Of a stretch of 64,000 nucleotides of DNA, positions 43,196 through 55,560 are shown piece after piece. The notes beneath the pieces were generated by a model that was not told the DNA's origin, ran no database searches, and worked only from the letters and a program-made list of their open reading frames with translations. Each line of letters begins with the position of its first letter. Positions within the stretch are counted from its first letter, which is position 1. The position numbers were made by a program, and so were the translations under genes. Source of the stretch: Candidatus Oscillochloris fontis (GTDB taxonomy: Bacteria; Chloroflexota; Chloroflexia; Chloroflexales; Chloroflexaceae); the NCBI RefSeq assembly GCF_004138135.1, contig NZ_RYFD01000005.1:62001-126000 (forward strand). Reading direction: 5' to 3'.

Positions 43196-44308
43196 ATGAA
43201 CCCATCACATAATCCACCGATTGCCGCCCTACGCATGATCGCAGTCGAGGTGATGTCTATCGAAGATGTCCAACTCGATCAGCGCGGGGATCTGGTCGTT
43301 CCCCGCTTTATCGGACACCTGCATGGCGATGCGCAGCACGCCTATGATCAGGTAGCTCCACGCTTTGCGGCCTTGGGCCACACGGCTCTTTTACAGCAGC
43401 AGGGCCAGGGGGTGGCGCTCGAAGCCCTTCCCGGCCTCTTCGCCCCGCAGCCCTCGCGGCTTTGGCTGGCGCTGCTGCTCTTTGCCCTGACGATTGCTAC
43501 CACCATGCAGGTGGGTGGGTTTGAGTTACTGGATGGCCAGGTGATCTTCAACTGGACCCACGCAATGGCCTATAGTGCGGCGCTGTTGGGCATTCTCCTC
43601 GCCCACGAACTGGGGCACTATATTGTGGCTCGTCGCGCTGGTGTGGCGGTTAGTTACCCCTTCTTCATCCCCTTCCCCGCCGGGATTCTGGGCACGATGG
43701 GGGCGTTTATCTCGATCAAGGAACCCGTACCTAACCGGCGGGTGCTGCTCGCCATCGCGATTGCTGGACCACTCGCCGGGTTGGTCGTGACCATCCCGGT
43801 GTTGCTGATCGGCCTGAGTCTCTCCGAGGTTCATAACCTCGCCGCGATGCGGGCGGCGATGCCCGACCAAGCCTACTTTACTGAGGGCAACTCGCTGCTC
43901 TACGCGGCACTCAAGCTGCTCGTCTTTGGGCGCATGCTCCCCGGTGGTGGCGAGGATGTCTTTTTGCACCCGGTCGCTATGGCCGGTTGGGCCGGGTTGC
44001 TCGTGACTGGCCTCAATCTTATTCCCGCCGGTCAATTGGATGGCGGACATATCTTCTTTGCGCTCTTTGGCCCGCGCATCGCGCAGATCGCCAATATGGT
44101 GATCGCGGTGTTGCTGCTGGCGATGGGTTTCCTCTGGAGTGGCTGGTTTTTGTGGGCTATTCTGGTAGCGATCTTGGGGCGCACACGCACCCCCCTGCGG
44201 AACGAGGTCTCCCCGCTGGAGGGATCGTGGCGGATGTTGGCTGTGTTGGGTTTTGTGGTCTTTGTGTTGGTCTTTATTCCGGTGCCGATTACGATTGGTA
44301 CGCCTTAG
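43196..44308 (+). CDS. Site-2 protease, M50 family
   Basis: 370 residues. A soluble N-terminal part (1-85) precedes membrane helices. Zinc motif AHELGHYIVARRAG (HELGH at 137-141), PFFIPFPAGILGTMGAF and the third ligand in LNLIPAGQLDGGHI are complete. Such enzymes cleave within membrane helices, e.g. of anti-sigma factors. The -10 element six bases before the ATG predicts a leaderless mRNA. No PDZ domain is present. The next gene follows after 17 bases. Confidence 0.93.
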   Translation: MNPSHNPPIAALRMIAVEVMSIEDVQLDQRGDLVVPRFIGHLHGDAQHAYDQVAPRFAALGHTALLQQQGQGVALEALPGLFAPQPSRLWLALLLFALTIATTMQVGGFELLDGQVIFNWTHAMAYSAALLGILLAHELGHYIVARRAGVAVSYPFFIPFPAGILGTMGAFISIKEPVPNRRVLLAIAIAGPLAGLVVTIPVLLIGLSLSEVHNLAAMRAAMPDQAYFTEGNSLLYAALKLLVFGRMLPGGGEDVFLHPVAMAGWAGLLVTGLNLIPAGQLDGGHIFFALFGPRIAQIANMVIAVLLLAMGFLWSGWFLWAILVAILGRTRTPLRNEVSPLEGSWRMLAVLGFVVFVLVFIPVPITIGTP

Positions 44309-44325
44309 CGGAAGGATCGTCTTCT

Positions 44326-45189
44326 ATGCGGCTTGTCACCTATATGGATGGAGCGATTGAGCGGGTCGGTGCGGTGCGCGATGATATGGTGGTTGATCTG
44401 AGTGATCTGGTGCCCGATATGCTGACGCTGATTGCATCTGGCCCGGCGCTCCTCTCGGCGGCGCAGCAGCGGGTCGCGGCAGCCCAACGCGGGGCGTCAC
44501 TGGCTCAGGTGCGCTTGTTGGCCCCTATTCCGCGTCCGCGCCAGAACATTATCTGCCTGGGCATGAACTATGCTGCGCACGCCATCGAGTCGCTGCGGGC
44601 CAAGGGCTTGCCCGAAAAGTTGCCCGAACACCCGGTCTTCTTCACCAAGTCGGTGACGGCGGTGAACCACCCAGGGGCCGACATCCCTATGCTCTCGGAG
44701 TTGTCGGCGAAGCGCGATTGGGAGGCCGAGTTGGCCTTTATTATTGGGCGACCCACGCGCAATGTTGCGCGTGAAGATGCTATGCGTTCAGTCTTTGGTT
44801 ATACGATTTTTAATGATGTGTCGGCACGCGACTTGCAGATGCAGCACCAGCAGTTCTTCTTTAGTAAGAGTCTGGAGGGTACCGCACCGATGGGGCCGTG
44901 GATCGTGACGGCTGATGAGATCCCTGATCCGCATGCGTTACGCATTCAGATGCGCCTGAATGGTGAGACGATGCAGGATTCGAGTACCCACGACATGATC
45001 TTCGATATTCCAACCGTGATCACGACCCTCTCACGCGGCATGCCGCTTGGCCCCGGCGACATCATCGCCACCGGAACGCCGGAGGGGGTGGGTATGGGGC
45101 GCACGCCACCGGTCTGGTTGAAGGCGGGCGATCAGATCGAGGTGGAGATTAGTCGGATTGGGGTGTTGAGGAATCGGATGGTGGCGTAG
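44326..45189 (+). CDS. Fumarylacetoacetate hydrolase family protein
   Basis: 287 residues. IICLGMNYAAHAIE, PVFFTKSVTAVNHPG, DWEAELAFIIGRP (metal Glu residues), FGYTIFNDVSARDLQMQ and GDIIATGTPEGVGMGRTPP define the FAH fold. Members split acylpyruvates or isomerise and decarboxylate catechol-cleavage products, or decarboxylate oxaloacetate; the substrate here is open. GGAAGGA lies nine bases before the ATG. Its stop codon is the head of the R2 array. Confidence 0.9.
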   Translation: MRLVTYMDGAIERVGAVRDDMVVDLSDLVPDMLTLIASGPALLSAAQQRVAAAQRGASLAQVRLLAPIPRPRQNIICLGMNYAAHAIESLRAKGLPEKLPEHPVFFTKSVTAVNHPGADIPMLSELSAKRDWEAELAFIIGRPTRNVAREDAMRSVFGYTIFNDVSARDLQMQHQQFFFSKSLEGTAPMGPWIVTADEIPDPHALRIQMRLNGETMQDSSTHDMIFDIPTVITTLSRGMPLGPGDIIATGTPEGVGMGRTPPVWLKAGDQIEVEISRIGVLRNRMVA

Positions 45190-45301
45190 AGCCGCAATAT
45201 TTTGCGTGTAGAGACGCAATATTTTGCGTGTAGAGACGCAATATTTTGCGTGTAGAGCCGCAATATTTTGCGTGTAGAGACGCAATATTTTGCGTCTCTA
45301 C
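45186..45301. repeat. Tandem R2 repeat, five 22-base units
   Basis: Five units GTAG-AG(A/C)CGCAATATTTTGCG-T in the same orientation, closed by CTCTAC. The first TAG is the stop codon of the FAH gene. The array lies between convergent genes. There are no spacers. Confidence 0.88.
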
Positions 45302-45312
45302 ACGCGGAAACC

Positions 45313-48543
<3,231 letters not shown>

Positions 48544-48584
48544 TGTCAGAGTGACTCCTCGCTGGATTTGTCGTATCGGCGAGG

Positions 48585-48590
48585 ATTATA
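48585..48590 (-). promoter_or_regulatory. -10 element of carB
   Basis: On the minus strand TGG-TATAAT, an extended -10, about 42 bases before the carB ATG. Its -35 region falls within the 48595-48642 palindrome. Confidence 0.55.
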
Positions 48591-48594
48591 CCAT

Positions 48595-48642
48595 AGGGGT
48601 ATCAAAGGCCACGCGCTATAGCACGTGGCCTTTGATACCCCT
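48595..48642. repeat. 19-bp perfect palindrome upstream of carB
   Basis: AGGGGTATCAAAGGCCACG, a 10-base loop, and CGTGGCCTTTGATACCCCT. It begins four bases upstream of the carB -10 element. Either an operator, or a terminator of a leftward transcript, or another mobile palindrome; no second copy was found in the window. Confidence 0.8.
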
Positions 48643-48675
48643 GGGGTGGGAATGCGGTCGCGTCCCATACGTCTC

Positions 48676-48703
48676 GTAGGGGCGCGTCGCGACGCGCCCC
48701 TAC
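48676..48703. repeat. R3 palindrome, perfect copy
   Basis: GTAGGGGCGCGTCGCGACGC...CCCTAC, 28 bases, perfectly symmetrical. On the minus strand its GTAG contains the stop codon of the lipoprotein gene (48702-48700). Confidence 0.88.
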
Positions 48704-49446
48704 TGGGAGATTGATGCCTCGGTATCAATACGGTAGGTATTGATGATCTCGTTAGTGTTATCAATCAGATCATCAAATTGGGCCTGGGGCACTAGGGTGC
48801 TGAGCAGGGAGACCTTATTGCCGCGCTGCTCAATGAAGGTGTTCCCCAACAGGGTGGCCTCGACACCATTATCGGCAGTGGCGATGTAGGTCCAGACGAT
48901 CAGGATGCTGCCATCCGCCTGCGGGGTCGGATCTTCGTAGTAGAAGTCCGGCTGGCTGCCGAAGCTGTTCTTCAAGTAGGTTTGGAGGATTGTGGTCAGA
49001 TCTTCATCGCTATAGACTGTCTCATCCTCGAAGATGTCCACAATCACGGCCCCATTGCGGGTCGGGTCGGTCCAGATCAGGATCAGTTCGTCGGGGTTGC
49101 TGGTGTCCTGGAGTTCCCAGTTCTCCGGGATGTCAATTTGGAAGACCCCTGAGGTATGCGCGTAGGTCTCAAGTCGTCCAATGTCAACCATCTGCAATTC
49201 ACCATCACCAGGATCGCTGAGTACCACCTCAGTTGGCTCTTCGGTGGGGGCTGCGGTGGGGGCTGCGGTGGGGGCTGGTGCCGCTGTGGGCGCAGGCTCA
49301 CGGGTTGGGCGTGGGGTGCGAGTGGGGGCTTCGGTTGGCGCGGTTGTGGCGCTGGGGGTACTGGCTTGGCCGCCTCCACAAGCACCCAGAGTCAGGAGCA
49401 ACGACAGAGCGAACGGGGCGGCTACACGACGGAGTGGATGGAGCAT
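48700..49446 (-). CDS. Putative lipoprotein
   Basis: 248 residues. Signal peptide with lipobox TLGAC, then a Thr/Pro/Ala-rich linker (about 25-75) and a compact domain: HTSGVFQIDIPENWELQD, LILIWTDPTRNGAVIVDIFE, ILIVWTYIATADNGVEATLL. The pattern of a hydrophobic 'F.i..P..W' strand followed by alternating beta-strands is PsbP/Mog1-like, but I am not certain. Surface-anchored, function unknown. GGAGG lies five bases before the ATG. Confidence 0.7.
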   Translation of the reverse strand: MLHPLRRVAAPFALSLLLTLGACGGGQASTPSATTAPTEAPTRTPRPTREPAPTAAPAPTAAPTAAPTEEPTEVVLSDPGDGELQMVDIGRLETYAHTSGVFQIDIPENWELQDTSNPDELILIWTDPTRNGAVIVDIFEDETVYSDEDLTTILQTYLKNSFGSQPDFYYEDPTPQADGSILIVWTYIATADNGVEATLLGNTFIEQRGNKVSLLSTLVPQAQFDDLIDNTNEIINTYRIDTEASISQ

Positions 49447-49562
49447 ACTTCCTCCTCAACAAGGATCACTCCTTGTTCGCCCGCCCTCCATTGCGTCGGG
49501 CGACAAGAAATGCAATTGTATTGTATTTTAACACTTTCGTTTACGGTGTGTGGGTTTAGAGT

Positions 49563-49612
49563 CAGGATATGTGCAAAGTCCTTGGGGCGCAGCCCCAAGC
49601 CCCCACCGTAGG
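49563..49612. repeat. MITE-like element fragment
   Basis: AGGATATGTGCAAAGTCC is the left terminus; TTGGGGCGCAGCCCCAA and CCCCCACCGTAGGTGGACGT follow. The middle hairpin is deleted. Confidence 0.6.
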
Positions 49613-49691
49613 TGGACGTGAGTTTCAAAATCCAGTCTTGAGCCAAGATAGAGTACAATAGAGAGACCCGCATGCAAGCAGGGAGCTTGTG

Positions 49692-50729
49692 ATGAGTACC
49701 GTTATCCTAAGTGATGCGCGTTTCTCCGCTCATACCTGGTATGGGCATCCGGAGTGTGCTGATCGCCTTGATGCGATTATGGAGGCGATTGCAACATCGG
49801 GCTTGACCGATGATTTGCACAGTGTGGCCCCAACCGAGGCTCCAGAGAAGGCGCTGTTGGCAGTGCATACCCCCGATCTGCTCTGGCGTATTCGTCACCT
49901 GAGTAGTTTTGGTGGTGGCCAAATAGATGGTGATACCTATCTTACCTACGATAGTTGGGATGCGGCGGTCTATGCCGCCGGTGCGGCGGTGGGGGCGGTT
50001 GATGCTGCACTCGCCCGCCAGCCGAAGAATGCGTTTGCACTGGTGCGCCCACCTGGACACCATGCGACACCCAATCGGGCGATGGGCTTCTGCCTGATTA
50101 ACAATATTGCCGTAGCTGCGCGCCACGCCCTCAATCGCTATGGTCTGCGCCGGGTTGCAATTGTGGACTATGACGTGCATCATGGCAATGGCACCCAGGA
50201 TATTTTCTACGATGAGCCACGGGTGCTCTTTATTTCCACCCACGCATCGCCCTTCTATCCCGGCACTGGTATGATGTCTGAAGTGGGTACGCCGGGACCA
50301 GCAGCGGGGACGACGCTCAACATTCCTCTGCCCTTTGGGGTCGGTGATGCGGGTTATGCGCAGGTTTTTGCAGAGTTGGTTGCGCCGGCACTGCGCCGCT
50401 TTCGGCCCGAACTGCTGCTCGTTTCGGCAGGTTACGATTCACACTGGAAGGACCCGCTCGGCCCGATGACACTCTCGACAACTGGCTATACACACCTTAC
50501 TTCCTGTCTGATCGATCTGGCAAAGGAGTTGTGCCAGGGTCGGATTGCCTTTATTCTGGAGGGTGGGTATAGTCTGGAAGCGTTGGGGGCATGTAGCATC
50601 GCCACGATACGCCTGCTCCTTGGGCGTGAGTCTGGCCCCGATCTACTCGGCGTACCGCATACTCCGGGAACCAACCCTAGCCCGCAGATCGCGATGATCC
50701 GCCAACGCCACCCACTCTTTGCTGATTGA
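49692..50729 (+). CDS. Histone deacetylase-like (class II) protein
   Basis: 345 residues. HTWYGHPECADRLDAI, RPPGHHATPNRAMGFCLIN, IVDYDVHHGNGTQDIFYDEP and ILEGGYSLEALG show the arginase/deacetylase fold with the zinc Asp-His-Asp and the His-His charge relay. Bacterial members deacetylate acetyl-lysine, acetylpolyamines or acetoin-related compounds; the substrate is open. GGGAG lies six bases before the ATG. A TACAAT at 49654 may be the -10. hisH follows after 21 bases. Confidence 0.92.
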   Translation: MSTVILSDARFSAHTWYGHPECADRLDAIMEAIATSGLTDDLHSVAPTEAPEKALLAVHTPDLLWRIRHLSSFGGGQIDGDTYLTYDSWDAAVYAAGAAVGAVDAALARQPKNAFALVRPPGHHATPNRAMGFCLINNIAVAARHALNRYGLRRVAIVDYDVHHGNGTQDIFYDEPRVLFISTHASPFYPGTGMMSEVGTPGPAAGTTLNIPLPFGVGDAGYAQVFAELVAPALRRFRPELLLVSAGYDSHWKDPLGPMTLSTTGYTHLTSCLIDLAKELCQGRIAFILEGGYSLEALGACSIATIRLLLGRESGPDLLGVPHTPGTNPSPQIAMIRQRHPLFAD

Positions 50730-50750
50730 TTCTGAAGGATAGAGATACCT

Positions 50751-51383
50751 ATGATCGCGGTGATTAACTATGGTGCCGGTAATCTGCCCAGTGTCGTGCG
50801 GGCGTTGCGCCATGTCGGGGCCGATCTGGTGGTGGCTGAGGATGCCGCTACCATTGAGGCGGCTGATGCGGTGGTGCTGCCCGGTGTCGGCGCAACCGCC
50901 GATACGATGCGCAGCCTTGAGGATCTTGGCATTGCGCCACTGCTCCCCAAGGTGATCGCCTCTGGGCGGCCCTTCTTGGGGATCTGTGTCGGTATGCAGG
51001 TGCTGCTCAGCGTCAGTGAGGAGTTCGGCCATCATTCCTGCCTCGGCCTGGTCGAGGGGGCGGTGCGCCGTCTGCCCGACTCGGCGGGTAAGATTCCTCA
51101 GATCGGCTGGAATCAGATCCGCCCCACCCCAGCCTATGCCGAGCATCCGCTCTTTGCGCATATTCCGAGTGGCAGCGATTTCTACTTCGTCCACTCCTTC
51201 TACTGCGATGTGGTTGATCCCTCCTTGGTCGCGGCGCGCACCGATTATGGCCTCGATTTTCCGAGTGTGATTATGCGCGATAATCTCGCGGCGGTGCAGT
51301 TCCATCCCGAAAAGAGCGGTCGTTTGGGCCTTCAACTGCTCTACAATTTTGTGCAGATCTGCGCTGCCGCTGGCACACAGTAG
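50751..51383 (+). CDS. hisH: Imidazole glycerol phosphate synthase, glutaminase subunit
   Basis: 210 residues. Class I glutamine amidotransferase triad: nucleophile Cys in GICVGMQVL, His and Glu in [19 protein letters not shown] and [10 protein letters not shown] are typical of HisH. It supplies ammonia to HisF for the histidine and purine (AICAR) branch point. hisF is not in the window; hisA follows after 10 bases. Confidence 0.96.
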   Translation: MIAVINYGAGNLPSVVRALRHVGADLVVAEDAATIEAADAVVLPGVGATADTMRSLEDLGIAPLLPKVIASGRPFLGICVGMQVLLSVSEEFGHHSCLGLVEGAVRRLPDSAGKIPQIGWNQIRPTPAYAEHPLFAHIPSGSDFYFVHSFYCDVVDPSLVAARTDYGLDFPSVIMRDNLAAVQFHPEKSGRLGLQLLYNFVQICAAAGTQ

Positions 51384-51393
51384 GTGAGACTCC

Positions 51394-52098
51394 ATGCAAA
51401 TTATTCCCGCTATTGATCTGAAAGATGGCCGCTGTGTGCGGCTCTACCAGGGCGATTTTGCCCAGGCGACGGTCTATGGTGAAGATCCGGTGGCAATGGC
51501 GCAGCGCTGGGCCAGCCTGGGTGCCCCGCGCCTGCATCTGGTTGATCTCGATGGTGCCAAGCAGGGCCATCCCGTCAATACGCCCGCCATCCACGCGATT
51601 GTCGCCGCCCTCAAGATCCCCGTTCAACTCGGTGGCGGCCTACGCACCGCCGAGGATATTCGTGCGACCCTGGATCTAGGGGTTGCGCGGGTGGTGCTCG
51701 GTACCGCCGCCGTCGCCCAAGCCGATCTGGTGGCCCAGATGGTGGCCGAGTTTGGCGAACGGATCATTGTTGGGGTGGATGCCCGTGATGGTCTGGTTGC
51801 GACTGATGGCTGGCTTACCACCGCCAATGTGCGTGCCACCGATCTGATAGATCAGATGGCCCAATTGGGTGTGCAGCGTATCATCTATACCGATATTAGC
51901 CGCGATGGGACGATGACCGAACCCAACTTCGCTGCGATCAGCGAACTGCTGCGTCCCACTGGCCCAGCAATCATCGCCAGCGGCGGCATCGCCACCCTCG
52001 ATCACCTCAAGCGCCTCGCTGAACTGGGCGTCGAAGGGGCGATTGTGGGCAAGGCGCTCTATACCGGAGCCATTGATCTGGCGCAAGCGTTAACGTGA
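51394..52098 (+). CDS. hisA: ProFAR isomerase
   Basis: 234 residues. [19 protein letters not shown] (catalytic Asp), [40 protein letters not shown] (second Asp), [14 protein letters not shown] and [13 protein letters not shown] are classical HisA motifs. It catalyses the Amadori rearrangement in histidine synthesis. Ten bases after hisH and seven before the coiled-coil gene, so probably one operon. Confidence 0.97.
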   Translation: MQIIPAIDLKDGRCVRLYQGDFAQATVYGEDPVAMAQRWASLGAPRLHLVDLDGAKQGHPVNTPAIHAIVAALKIPVQLGGGLRTAEDIRATLDLGVARVVLGTAAVAQADLVAQMVAEFGERIIVGVDARDGLVATDGWLTTANVRATDLIDQMAQLGVQRIIYTDISRDGTMTEPNFAAISELLRPTGPAIIASGGIATLDHLKRLAELGVEGAIVGKALYTGAIDLAQALT

Positions 52099-52105
52099 GG
52101 CTTCT

Positions 52106-53206
52106 ATGACAAATCCTGATTTAACCGCGAAATATGAGGAAGAGCGCCTGCGCGCCCATGGTCAGTCGCAGATCGTCTACTTGCAAGGCCAGATTGATGA
52201 ACTGCGGCGCATGATCAAGGACCAAACCAATAAGTACAATTGGGCCTTGGAACAGGTGCGCAAGACCGAGGCGGTGGTCGGCCAGGTGCAGAGCCTCTTC
52301 GACCAGCATACGGAACAGGTAACCCAATCTACTGATACGGTGCGCCGCGATGTGATTGCGTTACGCCGTGAGGTGGCTGGGGCGCTGCTCAAGATTGATG
52401 AGAGTGTCAAGCCGATCCGCGAAATGCAGGCTCAGATCCAGCAGGTGGCTGAGGCGCGTAAGCAGGATCGTGACTTTGTTACGGCCTGGTTTGGGCGTAT
52501 CGAGGCGCTTGAACATCAGATCCTCACTGTTCAGGCCCAGATCAAAGAGGTGGATGAGCGCCAACGCCAGTTTGTGCTCCAATTAGATCGCCTGCGTGAA
52601 GCCGATACGGTGGCGATTCAAGAGGCGCGCCGAGTCTCTGAGGAGTTCCAGATCGAAAAGCAGAGTCTGCGCCGCAATTCGGTTGAGGCGCAGCAGTTGG
52701 TGGCTGATGTCCACGGTATTCTTGAGGAACATGACTCGCGGATCAAACGCCTTGATGAGATCCGTCAGCATATTGATCTCTTTGCCGAGACTTTGCCGCA
52801 ACAGTATACCGAACTCGCTGCAAAATTCCCTGACATTATTGCTGATATTAAGCGCGTCGAACGGATCTCGACCGAGCGCTTCCTCATGAACCAGGAGCGC
52901 CTTGAGGATCTGCGCCAACAGTCCGATGAGAAGTTTAGTGCCCTCGAAGAGTCGGACGAACAACATATGCGCCAGCTCACCTCGTGGCTGGAGCGTATTG
53001 ATGGCTGGCTGCGCGAACTTGAGCAGCGCCTCTCACGCGCTACGACACGCCTGGAAGCGGCACAACAACTGCATATCACCCGTATTGTCGAGATTGAGAA
53101 GCGTGAAATGGATACGCTGGCCAATCTATTGGCCAGCGTGCGGAATCAGTATGAGCGTATCAAGACGGCCCAGGTGGAGGTCAAGGGCGGCGAGGAGGCG
53201 GATTAG
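52106..53206 (+). CDS. Long coiled-coil protein
   Basis: 366 residues, almost entirely heptad-like helix (e.g. QIDELRRMIKDQTNKYNWAL, EFQIEKQSLRRNSVEAQQLV, LEQRLSRATTRLEAAQQL). No signal peptide, membrane helix or catalytic motif. It could be a cytoskeletal or scaffolding protein; no family recognised. GAGG lies six bases before the ATG, seven bases after hisA, so it is translated from the his transcript, although a link to histidine synthesis is not apparent. Confidence 0.75.
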   Translation: MTNPDLTAKYEEERLRAHGQSQIVYLQGQIDELRRMIKDQTNKYNWALEQVRKTEAVVGQVQSLFDQHTEQVTQSTDTVRRDVIALRREVAGALLKIDESVKPIREMQAQIQQVAEARKQDRDFVTAWFGRIEALEHQILTVQAQIKEVDERQRQFVLQLDRLREADTVAIQEARRVSEEFQIEKQSLRRNSVEAQQLVADVHGILEEHDSRIKRLDEIRQHIDLFAETLPQQYTELAAKFPDIIADIKRVERISTERFLMNQERLEDLRQQSDEKFSALEESDEQHMRQLTSWLERIDGWLRELEQRLSRATTRLEAAQQLHITRIVEIEKREMDTLANLLASVRNQYERIKTAQVEVKGGEEAD

Positions 53207-53242
53207 CAACTGTTCACGCTATGGGTAAGCGGAGCTTCTTTG

Positions 53243-53300
53243 TTGACGCAAAGGCGCGAAGACGCAAAGGTTATTGAAGTCTTTGCGTCTTTGCGTCAAT
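53243..53300. repeat. GCAAAG-type inverted repeat
   Basis: TTGACGCAAAGGCGCGAAGACGCAAAGG mirrored by CTTTGCGTCTTTGCGTCAA around a 12-base loop. It lies between the convergent coiled-coil and methyltransferase genes and may terminate both. Confidence 0.8.
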
Positions 53301-53329
53301 TTTTGGAGTCTAAAAGACGTGTGAGTGGA

Positions 53330-54388
53330 TTAGCTCCGCTCCAACACGAAGATCCTGGGGTGTAGCCCGCCTAGGTTGATCCGCACGAGGCTGTGCAAAT
53401 TCCAGGTGTTCCGCTCGGCTAATAGCCGCTCCATCAGGCGTACCTCGTGCGAGAGTAACACAAAGTGGCTCCCCGGACGGGCGACCCGCGCTGTTTCATC
53501 CAGCAGCGCGGGGTAGAGTTCGAGGTTCTCGCGGTGCGAGCCGACCAGATGCCCAAAGGGTAGATCGGCGACTATCGCATCCACACTTGTGTTATGGAGC
53601 GGGAGTTTGGTCGCGTCCCACAGTTCAAGCTGGCAGCGCTCGCTCAATCCAGCCGCCGCGACGTTGGCCTTGGAGCAACTCAAGGCCGCCGGGTCAATGT
53701 CGCAGCCTATCGCCCGCCGCGCTGGCCCAATCAGCAGCCGCTCGATCAACAACGACCCCGATCCGCAGCCGATGTTCAAGAAGCGGTCGGTGGGGTCAGG
53801 CAGACTCAAGCGCGCCATGGCATGCGCGACTGCCCCATTCAGCGCTCCTTCACGGTTGCAGACGCGCCATGGCCGGGTGGCCAACGGGCGCGGCGCGAGG
53901 CGTACCAGAAATTCCCAACCCTCGCCATTCTGCGCCCGGCGCAACCGTAGGAGGAGATCGCCATCCTCGGTTCCCAGGCTCAACCCAGTGGCGCGGCACA
54001 GTTCTTCCTTCAGCCGCATCAGCACCGCCGAATCGGCCCCCGCCGCACTCAGAAAGAGGTTGCTAAAGGCTCCCGGAGGATGCATCCGCCGTACCCGATC
54101 AATCAGCGCCACGATAGCCCGGAAATGCTCGTCACCCAGCAGCCCCTTGGGTCGCGGTACGGCAAAGCTGCGCACCACATAGACCGATTGGGCACTACGC
54201 AGATTGAGCAGCGCCTTCCACTCACCCACATAGTCCATCGGAATGACCCCCGCAGGCCCCTCGCGCTCCAGGCGGGCTTCACGGCCAAAACGCCGCATCT
54301 CGTCGCGTACTACTGACTCCAGCCCCTCCGTGGTGATGACCTCGATCCGCTGTGGGTGTCCGGCTGGGTAGATCGGTCGCTTGGCCAT
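53330..54388 (-). CDS. THUMP-type RNA N2-guanine methyltransferase-like protein
   Basis: 352 residues. EVITTEGLESVVRDEMRRF opens the THUMP/ferredoxin-like half as in TrmN/RlmL-type enzymes; the C-terminal Rossmann half has FLNIGCGSGSLLIERLL (SAM site), GCDIDPAALSCSKANVAAAG and the catalytic DLPFGH (D/NPP[YF] class motif). It should methylate guanines of tRNA or 23S rRNA. Monocistronic, flanked on both sides by GCAAAG repeats. Confidence 0.85.
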   Translation of the reverse strand: MAKRPIYPAGHPQRIEVITTEGLESVVRDEMRRFGREARLEREGPAGVIPMDYVGEWKALLNLRSAQSVYVVRSFAVPRPKGLLGDEHFRAIVALIDRVRRMHPPGAFSNLFLSAAGADSAVLMRLKEELCRATGLSLGTEDGDLLLRLRRAQNGEGWEFLVRLAPRPLATRPWRVCNREGALNGAVAHAMARLSLPDPTDRFLNIGCGSGSLLIERLLIGPARRAIGCDIDPAALSCSKANVAAAGLSERCQLELWDATKLPLHNTSVDAIVADLPFGHLVGSHRENLELYPALLDETARVARPGSHFVLLSHEVRLMERLLAERNTWNLHSLVRINLGGLHPRIFVLERS

Positions 54389-54422
54389 GTACTATCTCTC
54401 CAATAAGTAAATTTCCCATTTT

Positions 54423-54502
54423 TTGACGCAAAGACGCCAAGGCGCAAAGCCTTCAAGAGAAACCCCAATCTAAGCCTTTGCGTCTCTGCGCCTTTGCGTC
54501 AA
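54423..54502. repeat. GCAAAG-type inverted repeat
   Basis: TTGACGCAAAGACGCCAAGGCGCAAAG and the mirrored CTTTGCGTCTCTGCGCCTTTGCGTCAA around a 27-base loop, between the end of the glycosyltransferase gene and the methyltransferase promoter region. Confidence 0.8.
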
Positions 54503-54516
54503 GCAAAGGTTTCGAT

Positions 54517-55554
54517 TTACCCTAATAGACGGCTGTAGAGCGCCCGGAAGCCCGCGCCGAGTTGCTGATACCCAAAGTTGGCCGCGACCTTCTCGCGCCC
54601 ATATTCGCCAAAACGCTGCCGCAAGGCCGCATCTTCGCCCAGTTCGCGTACCCGCGCCGCATAGCCCTCCACATCATCACGCGCCACCAAGAAGCCGCTC
54701 TGGCCTTCATCTACCACTTCGGGCAGTGCGCTGGCGTTGGTGGTCACTACCGGGCGGCCACACGCCAGCGCTTCGGCGGGGGCGATGCCGAAACCTTCGA
54801 GCCGCGAGGGGAAGAGCAGGATGTCGCAACTCTGGTAGGCCGCCACCAACCCGGCGCGATCCGGTGAGCCAATCGGCACCATGCGTGGGTGCGGCGGCGC
54901 ATTCTCCTTACCTTGGAAACCGCCGGTGTAGAAGAGCGTATAGTCGGCGGGCAGGCGCTCCATAATCCGGGGCAGCAGATCGAAGCCCTTGCGGCGGGTG
55001 CGGTTGCCCACAAAGAGCAGCCGAATGCGCCCGGGGGCGGGGGGCAGGCCATGATCGCTGCGCACCATCTTGGGCGTCGGCACAAACACATCGGTATCAA
55101 TGCCATCAAAGATGATCGTGCTATCGCGCCGCCCGTAGGTCTGTTCAACTTGGCGCTGGGTGAAGCGGCTTACACACACCACCGCGTCAGCACGCGCCAC
55201 CGAGAGGCCATCGTAGCGTGATTCGACGAGGCGGTAGAAGAGCCGCTGGGCGAACGAACTGTAGGGTTGCAGATCGGGGTCGGTGGTCAGGTGATGCACT
55301 GTCGTCACCACCGGCAGCCCGGTCGCCTTGAAGGCGAAGGCCACCCGCGAGCGACCCTGCACCAGATCAAAGCCGCGCCACCACCCCGCAGGCAGGCCAC
55401 GCGGAATGAGGAACGGCGCGAAGTTGTAGATCTCAGGCAGTCGTAACAGTTCGGGACGCAGCCCGGCACCACGCACCGAGCGGGCGATGTTCTGGATGCC
55501 AAAATCAACCCCGCCCCGGCCCATGGGCGAGACATAGAGTGGACGAATGCTCAT
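54517..55554 (-). CDS. Glycosyltransferase family 4
   Basis: 345 residues, GT-B fold. N-terminal half with VVTTVHHLTTDPD and VVCVSRFTQRQVEQTYG, C-terminal half with RLLFVGNRTRRKGFDLLPRI and the nucleotide-sugar site FPSRLEGFGIAPAEALACGRPVVTT (both Glu residues of the EX7E motif). A retaining transferase for surface polysaccharide or glycolipid; donor unknown. It starts six bases after the acetyltransferase stop, as part of the minus-strand run. Confidence 0.92.
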   Translation of the reverse strand: MSIRPLYVSPMGRGGVDFGIQNIARSVRGAGLRPELLRLPEIYNFAPFLIPRGLPAGWWRGFDLVQGRSRVAFAFKATGLPVVTTVHHLTTDPDLQPYSSFAQRLFYRLVESRYDGLSVARADAVVCVSRFTQRQVEQTYGRRDSTIIFDGIDTDVFVPTPKMVRSDHGLPPAPGRIRLLFVGNRTRRKGFDLLPRIMERLPADYTLFYTGGFQGKENAPPHPRMVPIGSPDRAGLVAAYQSCDILLFPSRLEGFGIAPAEALACGRPVVTTNASALPEVVDEGQSGFLVARDDVEGYAARVRELGEDAALRQRFGEYGREKVAANFGYQQLGAGFRALYSRLLG

Positions 55555-55560
55555 AGTGTA

